NCBI GenBank assembly: GCA_930367205.1
Contig: OV884011.1
Coordinates: forward strand, 105,763,139 to 105,827,138
Direction: 5' to 3'
Source: Acanthosoma haemorrhoidale
Taxonomy: Eukaryota > Arthropoda > Insecta > Hemiptera > Acanthosomatidae
DNA: 64,000 nt
Within the stretch, counting starts at the first letter, position 1, and each line of letters starts with the position of its first letter. Shown here in pieces: positions 10,825-18,906 of this stretch. The notes under the pieces are model-generated. The model was not told the DNA's origin and made no database searches. It saw only the letters and a program-made list of their open reading frames with translations. The position numbers were made by a program, and so were the translations under genes.

Positions 10825-12060
10825 TTATGAATTTTGTTTAGCGGGGATAAGGTAGGAGACAAGATTTGTAAAAAGGGAAATGAGAGGGGTAATTAGGGTT
10901 CTGAACTCTGTAAGGAATGAGGTTAGTAGGCTGGTGAGATTCGAAGAACTTGAAGGTGGAGGAATATGCGAGATGTGTGGTTGAGGATGGGATTGAGCTT
11001 GAAGGTTAACGGGATGAATGGAATGCTGGGAAAGGTGATCTTGTGGACAGGGAGTGGGCGGTCCCTGTGACTGCTCTCTGTTGCGAACGGCATCGGCGAA
11101 AGAGACAGAAGGCCTCAAATTTCTGGCTGGGCCGCTTCTTGTTACTAGTTTTTCCTCTTCTGGCAGACGACGTTGTTCTGTCCTGGACTTCAGCGTTCTG
11201 TAGGCCTCGCAGCCCTTGCAGTTGGCCAGATGTCCTTGTTGGCAAAGCACGCATACCGCAGGCGATTTCAGGGGCTTTTTGCACAATTCGCTTTTGTGCT
11301 GCCCACTGCACTTATCACACCTGGGAGGGTGGTGGCAGTAAGAATTCGTGTGCCCATATGCCTGACAGTTATGGCACTGAACGATATCGCGTTTGGGATA
11401 CGGTTTTTCAACCTGTACCCCTGTGTAGTACAGGTTTGTTAGGTCGTATATCTTCTCGACTCCAGGTGTCCTCTCGAGATCTACAAAGAACAGTGGTAAT
11501 ACCGTTTTTATTGTTTATCTTGTTGCCTATTCTCACGCAACACGTTTGTTATTTGGCGAACTTTGTATCGGAGAGCTGAGAGTTCTTCTTCTACTTCGTC
11601 AGCTGGTGTGGTCGGGTGAAAATTTCTGATCACCACTCGGAGTGATCGTTCCTACTTTAATTGGTAGGTGTGGAAGTCGGCCTTAGTTTCTCCTAAGTAT
11701 TTAACTATTGCTCGGTATGTTTAGGGAGTGTCCGGAGAAACGTTTGTGTCCCGGGACCGATTGAGGCACGTGTACTTTCCTGTACCTACAATTTTATTCA
11801 ATTGGGTACACATTAATTTAAAGTTATTAATATTACGCACGAATATAGCAGGTGGCTTGGGCTGTGTGGGCGTTTCGTTGATGTCCATTTCATCAGTTTG
11901 AATATTTTTCAACGCCTCAAAGGTGTTAGGCGTGAAGAAAGGGGAAACTTCGACGTTTTCTTCCTTAGATGTGCTGGCCTGTGGAGGTATCTCTTCCATG
12001 GAACTAGCTGCAGAGGATGTTATTTGTACGTTCCTGTTTGAACGTCTCGGTTTTCGCTTT
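10825..12060 (-). pseudogene. ORF1 (Gag-like) with CCHC knuckles, LINE family A
   Basis: The N-terminal piece (11721-11999) carries NTFEALKNIQTDEMDI and PPAIFVRNINNFKLMCTQLN, typical of jockey ORF1. After frameshifts between about 11440 and 11720 the nucleic-acid-binding part reads CHNCQAYGHTNSYC, CDKCSGQHKSELC and CVLCQQGHLANC, three CCHC knuckles at about 11390-11230. It ends in a Pro/Ser-rich and hydrophobic tail before the TAA at about 10825. The protein would bind the element RNA. Confidence 0.75.
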
Positions 12061-12164
12061 ACAGGCGATGGTGGGTTGGGCCTAGTGACCTAGATCTTTT
12101 TTTTTTATTTTGTGACATCAGTTGTTGATAAAATCTCAAATCAACGGTTTTTGTTAGTAAAATA

Positions 12165-12290
12165 AATACATAGCACCGGTGGGATTTGATCTCACAACTT
12201 CAAGTGGCGAGACACTGGGTCTTGGCTCTGAGCCACCAGACCCTGGCTCACAGAGCCACTACTTGATGTTATCTCCTGAACGGCTAAAGG
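12165..12290 (-). mobile_element. tRNA-derived SINE-like sequence
   Basis: On the minus strand the sequence has an A-box-like GTGGCTCAGAGCC and, further on, GAGATCAAATCCCACC, which resembles a B box and T arm (GGTTCGAATCC with changes), ending GGTGCTA. The spacing is close to that of a tRNA. The arms do not pair well enough for a working tRNA gene. It sits just beyond the 5' end of LINE A. Confidence 0.4.
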
Positions 12291-12719
12291 CAAGGCGTCC
12301 AAAATGGCCGACTTCTCAGCCCGATATCACTTGCACTAAACACAAATGTAACAAGCGATTCACTCACCTCCTGTGGGCTCCCTCGTGACCAGCTCACATA
12401 AGTTGCCTGCTAGAACAATTCTATGTCTGAACTGTGGCCTATAAGCGGTAGTAAACAGTATTTGAGTACGAGCGAAGTAGAGAGCTGTTGTAAATAGTAG
12501 CGCATGCGCAAAAACTTATGTAGACTACGTCACAGAAATTCTAACATCACCGTAGAGAATAAACTTTACACAGTTGTAAAAATTGTATTGTACTTGACTA
12601 TTATAAGAAGCATCCAAACTGTAAGACGTAAAAAGATTCCAAATATTTGTATCCGAAGTCCTCAGAATTATAATCAAACCACCCTTTCACATTACAAACT
12701 CATCCCTTCATTGTGTTTT
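12291..12719. other. Spacer, nothing recognised
   Basis: No coding motif or repeat was recognised between the SINE-like sequence and the next LINE tail. Confidence 0.35.
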
Positions 12720-12734
12720 TTTCCCCCAAAGCTC

Positions 12735-13060
12735 TCAAAATTTGAAAAGAGGAATGGGGGAAATATAAAATAACATGGAATTTATAGGAGTGAAAGGGAT
12801 CCTTTTACTAGGGGGAACCAATTTGAAGGTTGGGTGAAAGAATTGAGTGTGGTAGACATAGCATAGGTTATCTATGCTTATAACATTATAAGCTGAGCAT
12901 AGGTGTAGATTTTTCGGTACAGTGGTGAGAGTCCACAGGAGGTTGAGTCTAGAGTCTGTACAGGCATGTAGTGCTGACTCGTTTAGGGTTGGGTAGCGTT
13001 TAGTGGTGTGCCTGTCAGGGGCTTGTTGATTGGCCAAGGGCCGTAATGTCTAACAACTTG
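12735..13060 (-). pseudogene. LINE ORF2 C-terminal piece and 3' UTR
   Basis: Minus-strand frame with PTLNESALHACTDSRLNLLW and a stretch of Phe/Pro-rich sequence, followed by the T-rich (plus strand) tail at 12715-12730. It resembles the region after the RT in jockey elements, but motif support is weak. Assigned mainly from its position beside the shared 3' UTR. Confidence 0.4.
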
Positions 13061-13223
13061 TCTGCTTTCCCAAACCTACTGAGTTGCCATATAGCTGGTA
13101 GATGGAGGTTGCAGATCATGGAAGAGAAGAATCTGGTAGTGCACCATCGAGTCAAAGAACTTGATGTGGATTCTGTGATGGTGGGGACCTCAAACTTTTA
13201 TGGAAGTCAGGAGCCTACATCTC

Positions 13224-13710
13224 TCAGAAAGGCTTGTGCCAAATTGCCAAATATCTGCCTAGCGCCTTTGCTCTTGTGCCACTCCACCAGCTGTGATTGG
13301 CGTCGATGTCTCCGAAAATGACATGTTGCCTGTCTTGGTTGATCTCAGTGACCAGAAGTTTGGCTGTCGTCAGATTGGTTCTCGGTCTTCTGTAAATCCT
13401 AGTCACAGTTATATTGCTGGACAGTCGGAGTTGGTGGGTGACTATATATTGGTTCCTGTCTGATTAGAACATCCAGCCTGTGGTGGTTTCGGTGTCTTGC
13501 CGGTAGGTAGAGTAGCCTGGGAAGCGGGAGAAGTTGTCCTTCTTCAATCTGGTATCTGTAAACACTGCAAAATCCGGAGCATGGCACCACAATATTGCTT
13601 CGACGTCGCCCTGTTTGGGTCTAAGGTTGCCAATGTTGCAATTCAGGAAATGGTGACCGACTGTCCTCTTGAGTCTAGCCAGAACTCTTTCGATAAGACT
13701 AGTCAACTGT
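13224..13710 (-). pseudogene. LINE endonuclease fragments, family B
   Basis: The 5' piece (13464-13706) reads FLNCNIGNLRPKQGDVEAIL, PDFAVFTDTRLKKDNFSRFP and GYSTYRQD, matching the endonuclease start (WNAQSLRPKxxEIE, ITETWLK, GYxxYRxD). After a frameshift the 3' piece (13224-13406) reads VIFGDIDANHSWWSGTRAKA, matching GGDxNAxHxxWGS. The metal-binding Glu has become Asp in TDTRL. It is not functional. Confidence 0.65.
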
Positions 13711-13904
13711 AACCTCAGTTAATTAACGGAATTAATAATAGCGCCTGACATGCTAAACACGGCGTCCATGTTCGGAACGGGAGGTGCCGAGAGCGCGGAA
13801 ATCTCTTTTGTTATCCGGTGCTGCCCTGAAGCCACATGAGGACAGGAAAAGTTTGTCTTGTGGGTGCTGGAGCGTATCTAGAGGACCTTGGCGACACCGT
13901 TGTA

Positions 13905-14438
13905 TTATGCTGGGCCAAGCGGCCCAGCTCCATTGCTTGTATTAATTTTATCCTGAAAGGACATTGTTGATAAGAAGCGACCCTCCACGCAGTTAGCATG
14001 GCGTAGGGGCACTGCCTGGTCGCGTGGGCATTCCTTTGTTTCATGGTTTAAAACAGTATTGCCTGTGTTGCTATACTCGTGGCAGTTTAGGTACATTGGA
14101 ATGCCTATTTTGTCGTTATATGTGCTCACTTTGAAGAGCACATTGTTAACATGGTGGACTTGTTCATGCTTGTCAGCAGTAAGGGTGGCTTCCAAAATTA
14201 CAAGAATCGGTTCTATTTCTGTCTTGACATCATTTTGGTCGGTTATTCGAAGTATATAGACACTAATAATACCGCATACGGGAATGGTATTGTTCTTAAT
14301 CTCGTCAATAGGGCGTGTGAGATCGAACCCATGTAATAGAGATTTTTTATTTGGTTTTGTTCCCCTCAGTGAATAGGTGTGAAAAGAAACTTTTATCGCT
14401 TTAAGAGCGGACACTGTAGAAATAAGATCTTGTTCCAT
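13905..14438 (-). pseudogene. LINE ORF1 (Gag-like) fragment, family B
   Basis: Open for 177 codons. It contains VSFHTYSLRGTKPNKKSLLH with GFDLTRPIDEIKN, the conserved mid-region of jockey ORF1, and then GIPMYLNCHEYSNTGNTV with MHANCV-like residues, a degenerate zinc knuckle in which the first CxxC has become LNC. The frame ends in low-similarity sequence. Confidence 0.6.
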
Positions 14439-14533
14439 GACACCAAACCCTTTTGTGTCCTGCTGCCCTTGTACTACTCCATCGTATTTCCGTGTTTCTA
14501 TTATAACCCCGATCCGGCTATTTCCAATCAGAA

Positions 14534-14974
14534 GTGAGATTAATCGACACCATGCCCGCTCAAGGTAAACAGTCTATTCCACAGAGATGGATGAGGATTT
14601 TGGAACCCAGAACCAGCAAATACTGCATCCCCCATTTTATTTTAGACAATCGAACCATAACGTCAACCTCTTGCAGACCTGGTCCTATAATATTTGGAAA
14701 ATTCATAAAACCTTTACAAAACAATCTCGAAAACTCCCTCCACGTAAACAAGCAAACGATATACCTTCCTAGACAGAGTCAGAGCCGTACTACTTCCCCC
14801 CACTTTACTACTTACTTCCAAGGCACCCAAAAACTCTCTTCGACTTTAGGCTCAAATCATCATAACCGTAAAACTCTTTATGCCTATTTAAAAGTACGAA
14901 TCACAAATACCTTTCCCTCTATCTCAGCTGGTTGTCTCCAAAGATGTAATTTGAATGGGCATACCATTGAATAA
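14534..14974 (+). pseudogene. Possible LINE ORF1 N-terminal fragment on plus strand
   Basis: An open frame of 146 codons with PGPIIFGKFIKPLQNNLENS, which resembles the PPIFVxxIxNFKxLxxxL segment at the start of jockey ORF1. The remainder is not clearly similar. If correct, this piece is inverted relative to its neighbours. It could also be chance. Confidence 0.25.
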
Positions 14975-15740
14975 CCAGTATCGCCTTATGTGGCCATACT
15001 CGTGGCAGTTTAGGCACATTGGGATGCCTCTTTTGTCGTAAATGTATATATACAATATATTCAGTGCACTGTCTCGCCTATGGTGAAAAGTGTAGTTCTG
15101 GGGGTGAACTACAGTAACGGGGGCCTTTACCAATATTCTCCCTGCTTAGTTGACGGTGGATATTCCACAGGGAATGCCATGCATTTAAGTCCCCGACAAC
15201 CCAGTGGTTGTTTTGCTTAGCGCACTCTCTAAGAAGGGTTGATAATTCTTGGAAAGACACCCTCGGTCTCTTACACATGGTGGTGATATAAATGGGTGTC
15301 CCCAAGTTTATCTTCTCCATCAAGTGGTGGAGCCTGACATCAAATGTAATCAGTAACGGAGTCACTTTCATCTATGTGTTCCCATGTCGTATAGCCACCA
15401 GAACTCCACCGTAGCCATCGGTTCGCTCGATGACAACAGACTAGCCCTGTAGCCTCACGCCCTGGTTAACAATTTTTCTGTTCGTCAGCAAGACGATGGC
15501 GTGAAGAAGAAGCGGCTGTTAGTTCCTTCTCCCGGCGGGCTGTTGTCGGTGTTGGACCGGCGATGGTTTTTACTTCTGCTTCTTCTTCCTCTCAGCTGCT
15601 GCTTGCAGCTTTTGCCGATAGGGACATTTTGGAACGAGGCCACGTGGGGACCACCGCAGTTGGAACACGTCACGTCCAGTGCTCTGTCGCATTCACACGC
15701 TTCATGTGCCTGTGAACATCAAGCGCATAAAATTTTTTGG
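14975..15740 (-). mobile_element. Mosaic of jockey LINE fragments
   Basis: Three pieces on the minus strand. 15485-15740 contains TCSNCGGPHVASFQNVPIGK, a CCHC-region relative of jockey ORF1. 15078-15470 contains FQELSTLLRECAKQNNHWVV followed by GDLNAWHSLWN, an endonuclease piece with the GDxNAxH motif. 14980-15060 contains RGIPMCLNCHEYGHIRR, a knuckle nearly the same as that at 14060. The knuckle appearing twice, on either side of an endonuclease piece, means at least two elements are joined here. Confidence 0.6.
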
Positions 15741-16203
15741 CCACACTAATTCTTCCTGTTCTATGGCATTGGGGCAACCTTGTTGCTTTTTGTAGGGTAC
15801 CACTCTACCAAACGTGATTGGTACTCTTTATCTTCCTTAGCTCTTTGATTTTTGTGATTGTCACTAACGTTACTAAAATTGGGGAGATTTCAGTTTTTCA
15901 GCCTATATAGGTAATACTACAATCCCATAACCATTACAATACATTAAGGGCTATATACGTATTTAGTAAATCACGCACTACCAGGGCATTTGTAAGTAGA
16001 TAGCGCTAGTGGTAGTATTAACACTCGTTTGTTTATTGTTTGTGAGTCAATGATATTATTACTAGCCTTCGCAAGTGACACATCATCGTCAATAAAAATA
16101 TTAAACAACTCATTAATCAGTTGATGAAATACAAAAATTGTTTGATGCTTTAATCGAAGATTAAAAAACCAACACCACCATTAAATGTGAAATAAATAGC
16201 ACA
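15741..16203. other. A+T-rich spacer before unit B
   Basis: I recognise no gene or repeat here. Confidence 0.35.
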
Positions 16204-16630
16204 CATAACAAATATATAGTGATAATGCTGACCGAAAGTTTTATTATATTTCAATGGGGTTTAAGAAATCTAACCACCATTTACGAGATTATGTACCAGA
16301 TTATTTCAATGATCATGCCGATGCGGATCCATTGAATATGTTTGTCAATGTTTATTTTATGAGCTTTTGTTATATTTATGTGTACCTCTTGAAGTTTTGT
16401 TATCAGCTCCAAACATTAATTGATTTTTATTATTATTTTTTACTGCCCTTAAAAGATAACAGTAGTTATCAATTGTACACGTTGCTTATTATTGCTAGAA
16501 GAAAATTCAATTACAGTGTGAAGGAGGATTTAAATGTATTATTAAGGAGTGAAAAATCCTCATTAGTGACTAATGGTCAATGTTTAGGTAATGAGTGACT
16601 AATCTTCACAATACCGGAATCCGGGCCAAA
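16204..16630 (+). promoter_or_regulatory. Conserved 5' flank of unit B
   Basis: Aligns with 39828-40115 upstream of unit C and with the minus-strand flank of A. Landmarks are TTATTTTATGAGC at about 16351, TTGTTATATTTATGTGTACCT at 16367, AACATTAATTGATTTTTATT at 16411, GATAACAGTAG at 16455 and TTGCTTATTATTGC at 16482. An open frame runs across it (16254-16598), but the same DNA in A and C does not keep that frame throughout, so I treat it as non-coding flank. It ends CCGGGCCAAAATGAAG at the old start codon. Confidence 0.5.
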
Positions 16631-16824
16631 ATGAAGAGGCAGTTTCGATGATTTTTCTTGACCATCGCAGCAAAGAGAAAAAATGCCAACTTATAATTGG
16701 AGAGCGAAAGAATACTGTAAATTTGACGTTTAAAAAAAGAGCTTTTGTTATACTCAACGATGACTACATTGCTTTGAATGGCCCGCCGGAATTGTTAATT
16801 CCGGATGAGGAGTATAAGATGTGA
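16631..16824 (+). pseudogene. NDGY-core secreted protein pseudogene (member B)
   Basis: The ATG at 16631 matches the start of member C, but codon 7, which is Trp (TGG) in C, is TGA at 16649. The signal-peptide region is shortened, and the core lies in a different frame: codons from 16750 give ILNDDYIALNGPPELLIP with a stop at 16822-16824, before any RR site. Compared with the others the invariant NDGY has become NDDY. Both flanks still align with unit C, so this is a duplicated unit that lost its frame, not a processed copy. Confidence 0.7.
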
Positions 16825-17360
16825 TACCCACCAGTCCCAACTGAGATTACCCTACCTCTCTGGCTGGAGGCTATCAAGAGATCGTCCACCTCGAGCCATG
16901 AGTCTTACTTGCACGGGAATTTAATAGTATGTGTGTGTGTCAGTCTTTATATTTTTTAGCCTATGTGGTAGATAATTTACTAATTTACTTTTCTATATTT
17001 ATTTATAGTTATAATTATAACTATAGTATAATACTTTTAGGAATAATTGTTAATGGTGCACATTAGTTTTGAAAAAATAAAAGGAAATGTTTTACTTGAT
17101 GTTACTTTATGTTGATGTTACTTGATGTAAATGTTTTACTTGAGGAGGTTAATTTACGAATTAGAAAGATAATTAGTATTATACTAGTTTTAACTGTCTT
17201 TTTATGTCTGTTTTTATGTCTTTTGTTTCAATTTGAAGCATACATCTACTGTATAATAGATCAGTATCTATCCTCTGTATAGATATATGCTATAAGTATA
17301 TAGATCCTGTATTTCAGTGATGTGGCAAGGGTAGCATATGTATATATATATATATATATA
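16825..17360 (+). other. 3' flank of unit B and (TA)n insertion site
   Basis: 16825-16990 aligns with 40471-40640 after unit C (GATACYCACC, CTCTGGCT, GAATTTAATAGTATGTG, CAGTCTTT). 16990-17335 is A+T-rich with nothing else recognised. A (TA)n tract at about 17340-17360 is the insertion point of the young gypsy element. Confidence 0.5.
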
Positions 17361-17540
17361 AGTTAAGTCCAGGCGCCGCTAGTGCCCAGCCTTAATCCCC
17401 AAACATATGTTATCTGTATATGTTTACAGGTAATACCTATAGATAGAGGTATCTTGGTCTAAATAAAGCAGTCTTGTTATAACGTTCTACGTGTTCTTAT
17501 TACCAACCTTTCTTAGCTTGTAATTCAATAAACATTAACT
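17361..17540 (+). repeat. 5' LTR of young gypsy element
   Basis: 180 bp, AGTTAAGTCC...AACATTAACT. Contains AATAAAGCAGTC at about 17462, the likely poly(A) signal also seen in the other gypsy copies. No canonical TATA box is obvious, so transcription may depend on an initiator. Confidence 0.95.
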
Positions 17541-17557
17541 GGTGCCGAAACCCGGGA
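17540..17557 (+). other. Primer binding site for tRNA-Phe
   Basis: TGGTGCCGAAACCCGGGA is the reverse complement of the tRNA-Phe 3' end (...CCCGGGTTTCGGCA plus CCA). The first T overlaps the last base of the LTR. Confidence 0.85.
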
Positions 17558-17635
17558 ACCGTGGAGAAAGAGAGTTATCGAGTGCGAGCGTAATTTTTTT
17601 TTGTTTTTTTTTCTTCTATACGCGAAAGAGAGAAG

Positions 17636-18706
17636 ATGACTGAAGGAGGAGTTTTGAGACAGCCCGTCTTGAATCTCGTAGAGGGAGCAGATATTAGAAG
17701 AGTGGGAACTATGCCAGAAGTTCATGCCACGGCGCTCGCGCTGATGAGGGTAAAAGCGATGAATACCCAGGATTTGAGGAAGGCTGTTGCGGAGCTGGAG
17801 AGATTCACTGGGGAACTGGGTGAGCTGAACCATTTCCTAAAAGGAGGAGAACGTCTCACAGCTTTAATTGGAGCTAAAGCAGAAGAAAATTTAATAGATC
17901 CCAGAGACGCGGAATCGTTGAAGGCGGCCCTGATATGTCGGGTCAAGAGAAATATACTGAATCAAATTCAGGCAGATGAAGAAACCCCGTGGGAATTAAT
18001 TAAGATGAGATTGAAGAAGGCGTACGGAGGAGGACGATGGACTCCCGAGGAGGACATATTCCAAATGTTTAGGGAGACAAAGTCCCCAAGACAAAGTAAC
18101 GGGCAATATGCTGCGGGGTTAGTAGTCCGTTTCAATAAGATAACGGAGAAGATGAGAGAGTCGATTAGCGTAGAAGAGGTGGAGGGTAGAATGGGATTCT
18201 TATCCACAATTCTAAAAGTGCAACTGGCCAAGGAGACAGGAAGAAAGGAAGGATTCTCTGATGAGCGCTCGTTCTCGGAGTGTGCACAATCAATGATCGA
18301 CACTAGTGCCAAGGAGGAAGAAGTGAGGGTGCAAGACGTCGACAATGAGTGGAGCCGAGTTGCATACAAAAGAACCCGGACCCTGAAACCAACCTGGAGG
18401 AGACCAGAAACGTCCGTTATTGGCAGAGACAAGGGAACGACAGGAGAAAGAAGATTTAGAGGAACGAGACCGAGGTATGCCCCGCCCAGGGAAGAAAGAA
18501 AATGCCACGGATGTAGGAAGGCAGGACATTTAGTGGCACAGTGTCCTCAAACAAAATGTTTTGAGTGTGGCGAGGAAGGACACATCGCGAGGCATTGCCC
18601 GTATATCTTCCGGAGGAGAGAATACCAACGACCAGAACCAATGGAGGTAAACACTCAAGAAGTAAGAGAGAGACGGAGCATGACACATGGGGAGAGTGGA
18701 GCATGA
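17636..18706 (+). CDS. gag: Gag polyprotein, C-terminus cut short
   Basis: 356 codons from an ATG 95 bases after the LTR. It forms the particle and binds the element RNA. Two CCHC zinc knuckles lie at residues 290-303 and 308-321, with CxxCxxxxHxxxxC spacing kept exactly. Upstream is an all-helical capsid-like region, including ELERFTGELGELNHFLKGG and WELIKMRLKKAYGG. The frame stops at 18704-18706 just inside the second copy of a 23-bp tandem duplication. The next frame continues open with an acidic Ser/Glu-rich tail to a TGA at 18847. The knuckles are unaffected, so this Gag may still work. Confidence 0.9.
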   Translation: MTEGGVLRQPVLNLVEGADIRRVGTMPEVHATALALMRVKAMNTQDLRKAVAELERFTGELGELNHFLKGGERLTALIGAKAEENLIDPRDAESLKAALICRVKRNILNQIQADEETPWELIKMRLKKAYGGGRWTPEEDIFQMFRETKSPRQSNGQYAAGLVVRFNKITEKMRESISVEEVEGRMGFLSTILKVQLAKETGRKEGFSDERSFSECAQSMIDTSAKEEEVRVQDVDNEWSRVAYKRTRTLKPTWRRPETSVIGRDKGTTGERRFRGTRPRYAPPREERKCHGCRKAGHLVAQCPQTKCFECGEEGHIARHCPYIFRRREYQRPEPMEVNTQEVRERRSMTHGESGA

Positions 18707-18721
18707 CACATGGGGAGAGTG
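18676..18721 (+). repeat. 23-bp tandem duplication in gag
   Basis: Bases 18676-18698 are repeated exactly at 18699-18721. The length is not a multiple of three, so the second copy is read in the frame of pol rather than the frame of gag. This is why gag stops at 18706. Confidence 0.9.
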
Positions 18722-18906
18722 GATCATCAGAAGATGAGTCATCAGGGACTTCGGGAACTGAAGGAGAAGAAGCGAGGCGCAGCAGAAACAGGAGACAGAC
18801 AGGGCAGAAGGTCGAGTCACGTAGATGGGAGCAACGTGATGAAGCCTGAGGAGCGTGTCGGCAGAGAAGCGACCGCATCCTGAGATGTAATGCAATTCGG
18901 GAGAGG

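Larger units (their letters stand above)
7811..12110 (-). mobile_element. Nearly full-length dead jockey-clade LINE, family A
   Basis: In minus-strand order: 5' region near 12100, ORF1 with zinc knuckles, ORF2 with apurinic-type endonuclease and reverse transcriptase, then a 3' UTR ending near 7811 after a block reading GGCAGATTCTAATT and an AATAAA. The same 3' block occurs at 47439-47650 and 48536-48700, so these share a family. ORF1 and ORF2 both carry frameshifts. No poly(A) run remains at the tail of this copy. Confidence 0.8.
12720..14438 (-). mobile_element. Internally deleted jockey-clade LINE, family B
   Basis: In minus-strand order: Gag-like ORF1 (13905-14438), endonuclease (13224-13706), and the ORF2 C-terminus with the 3' UTR (12720-13060). 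The 3' end has a CTTTGGGGGAAA tail region near 12725 like the tails at 25810 and 61720. The whole reverse transcriptase is missing, so a deletion joins endonuclease to the C-terminus. Confidence 0.6.

Noticed and set aside
16254..16598. 114-codon plus-strand frame upstream of unit B called as a gene
   Set aside because: The DNA is conserved in units A and C, but the full frame is not; it overlaps the likely promoter. Kept only as a low-interest note.
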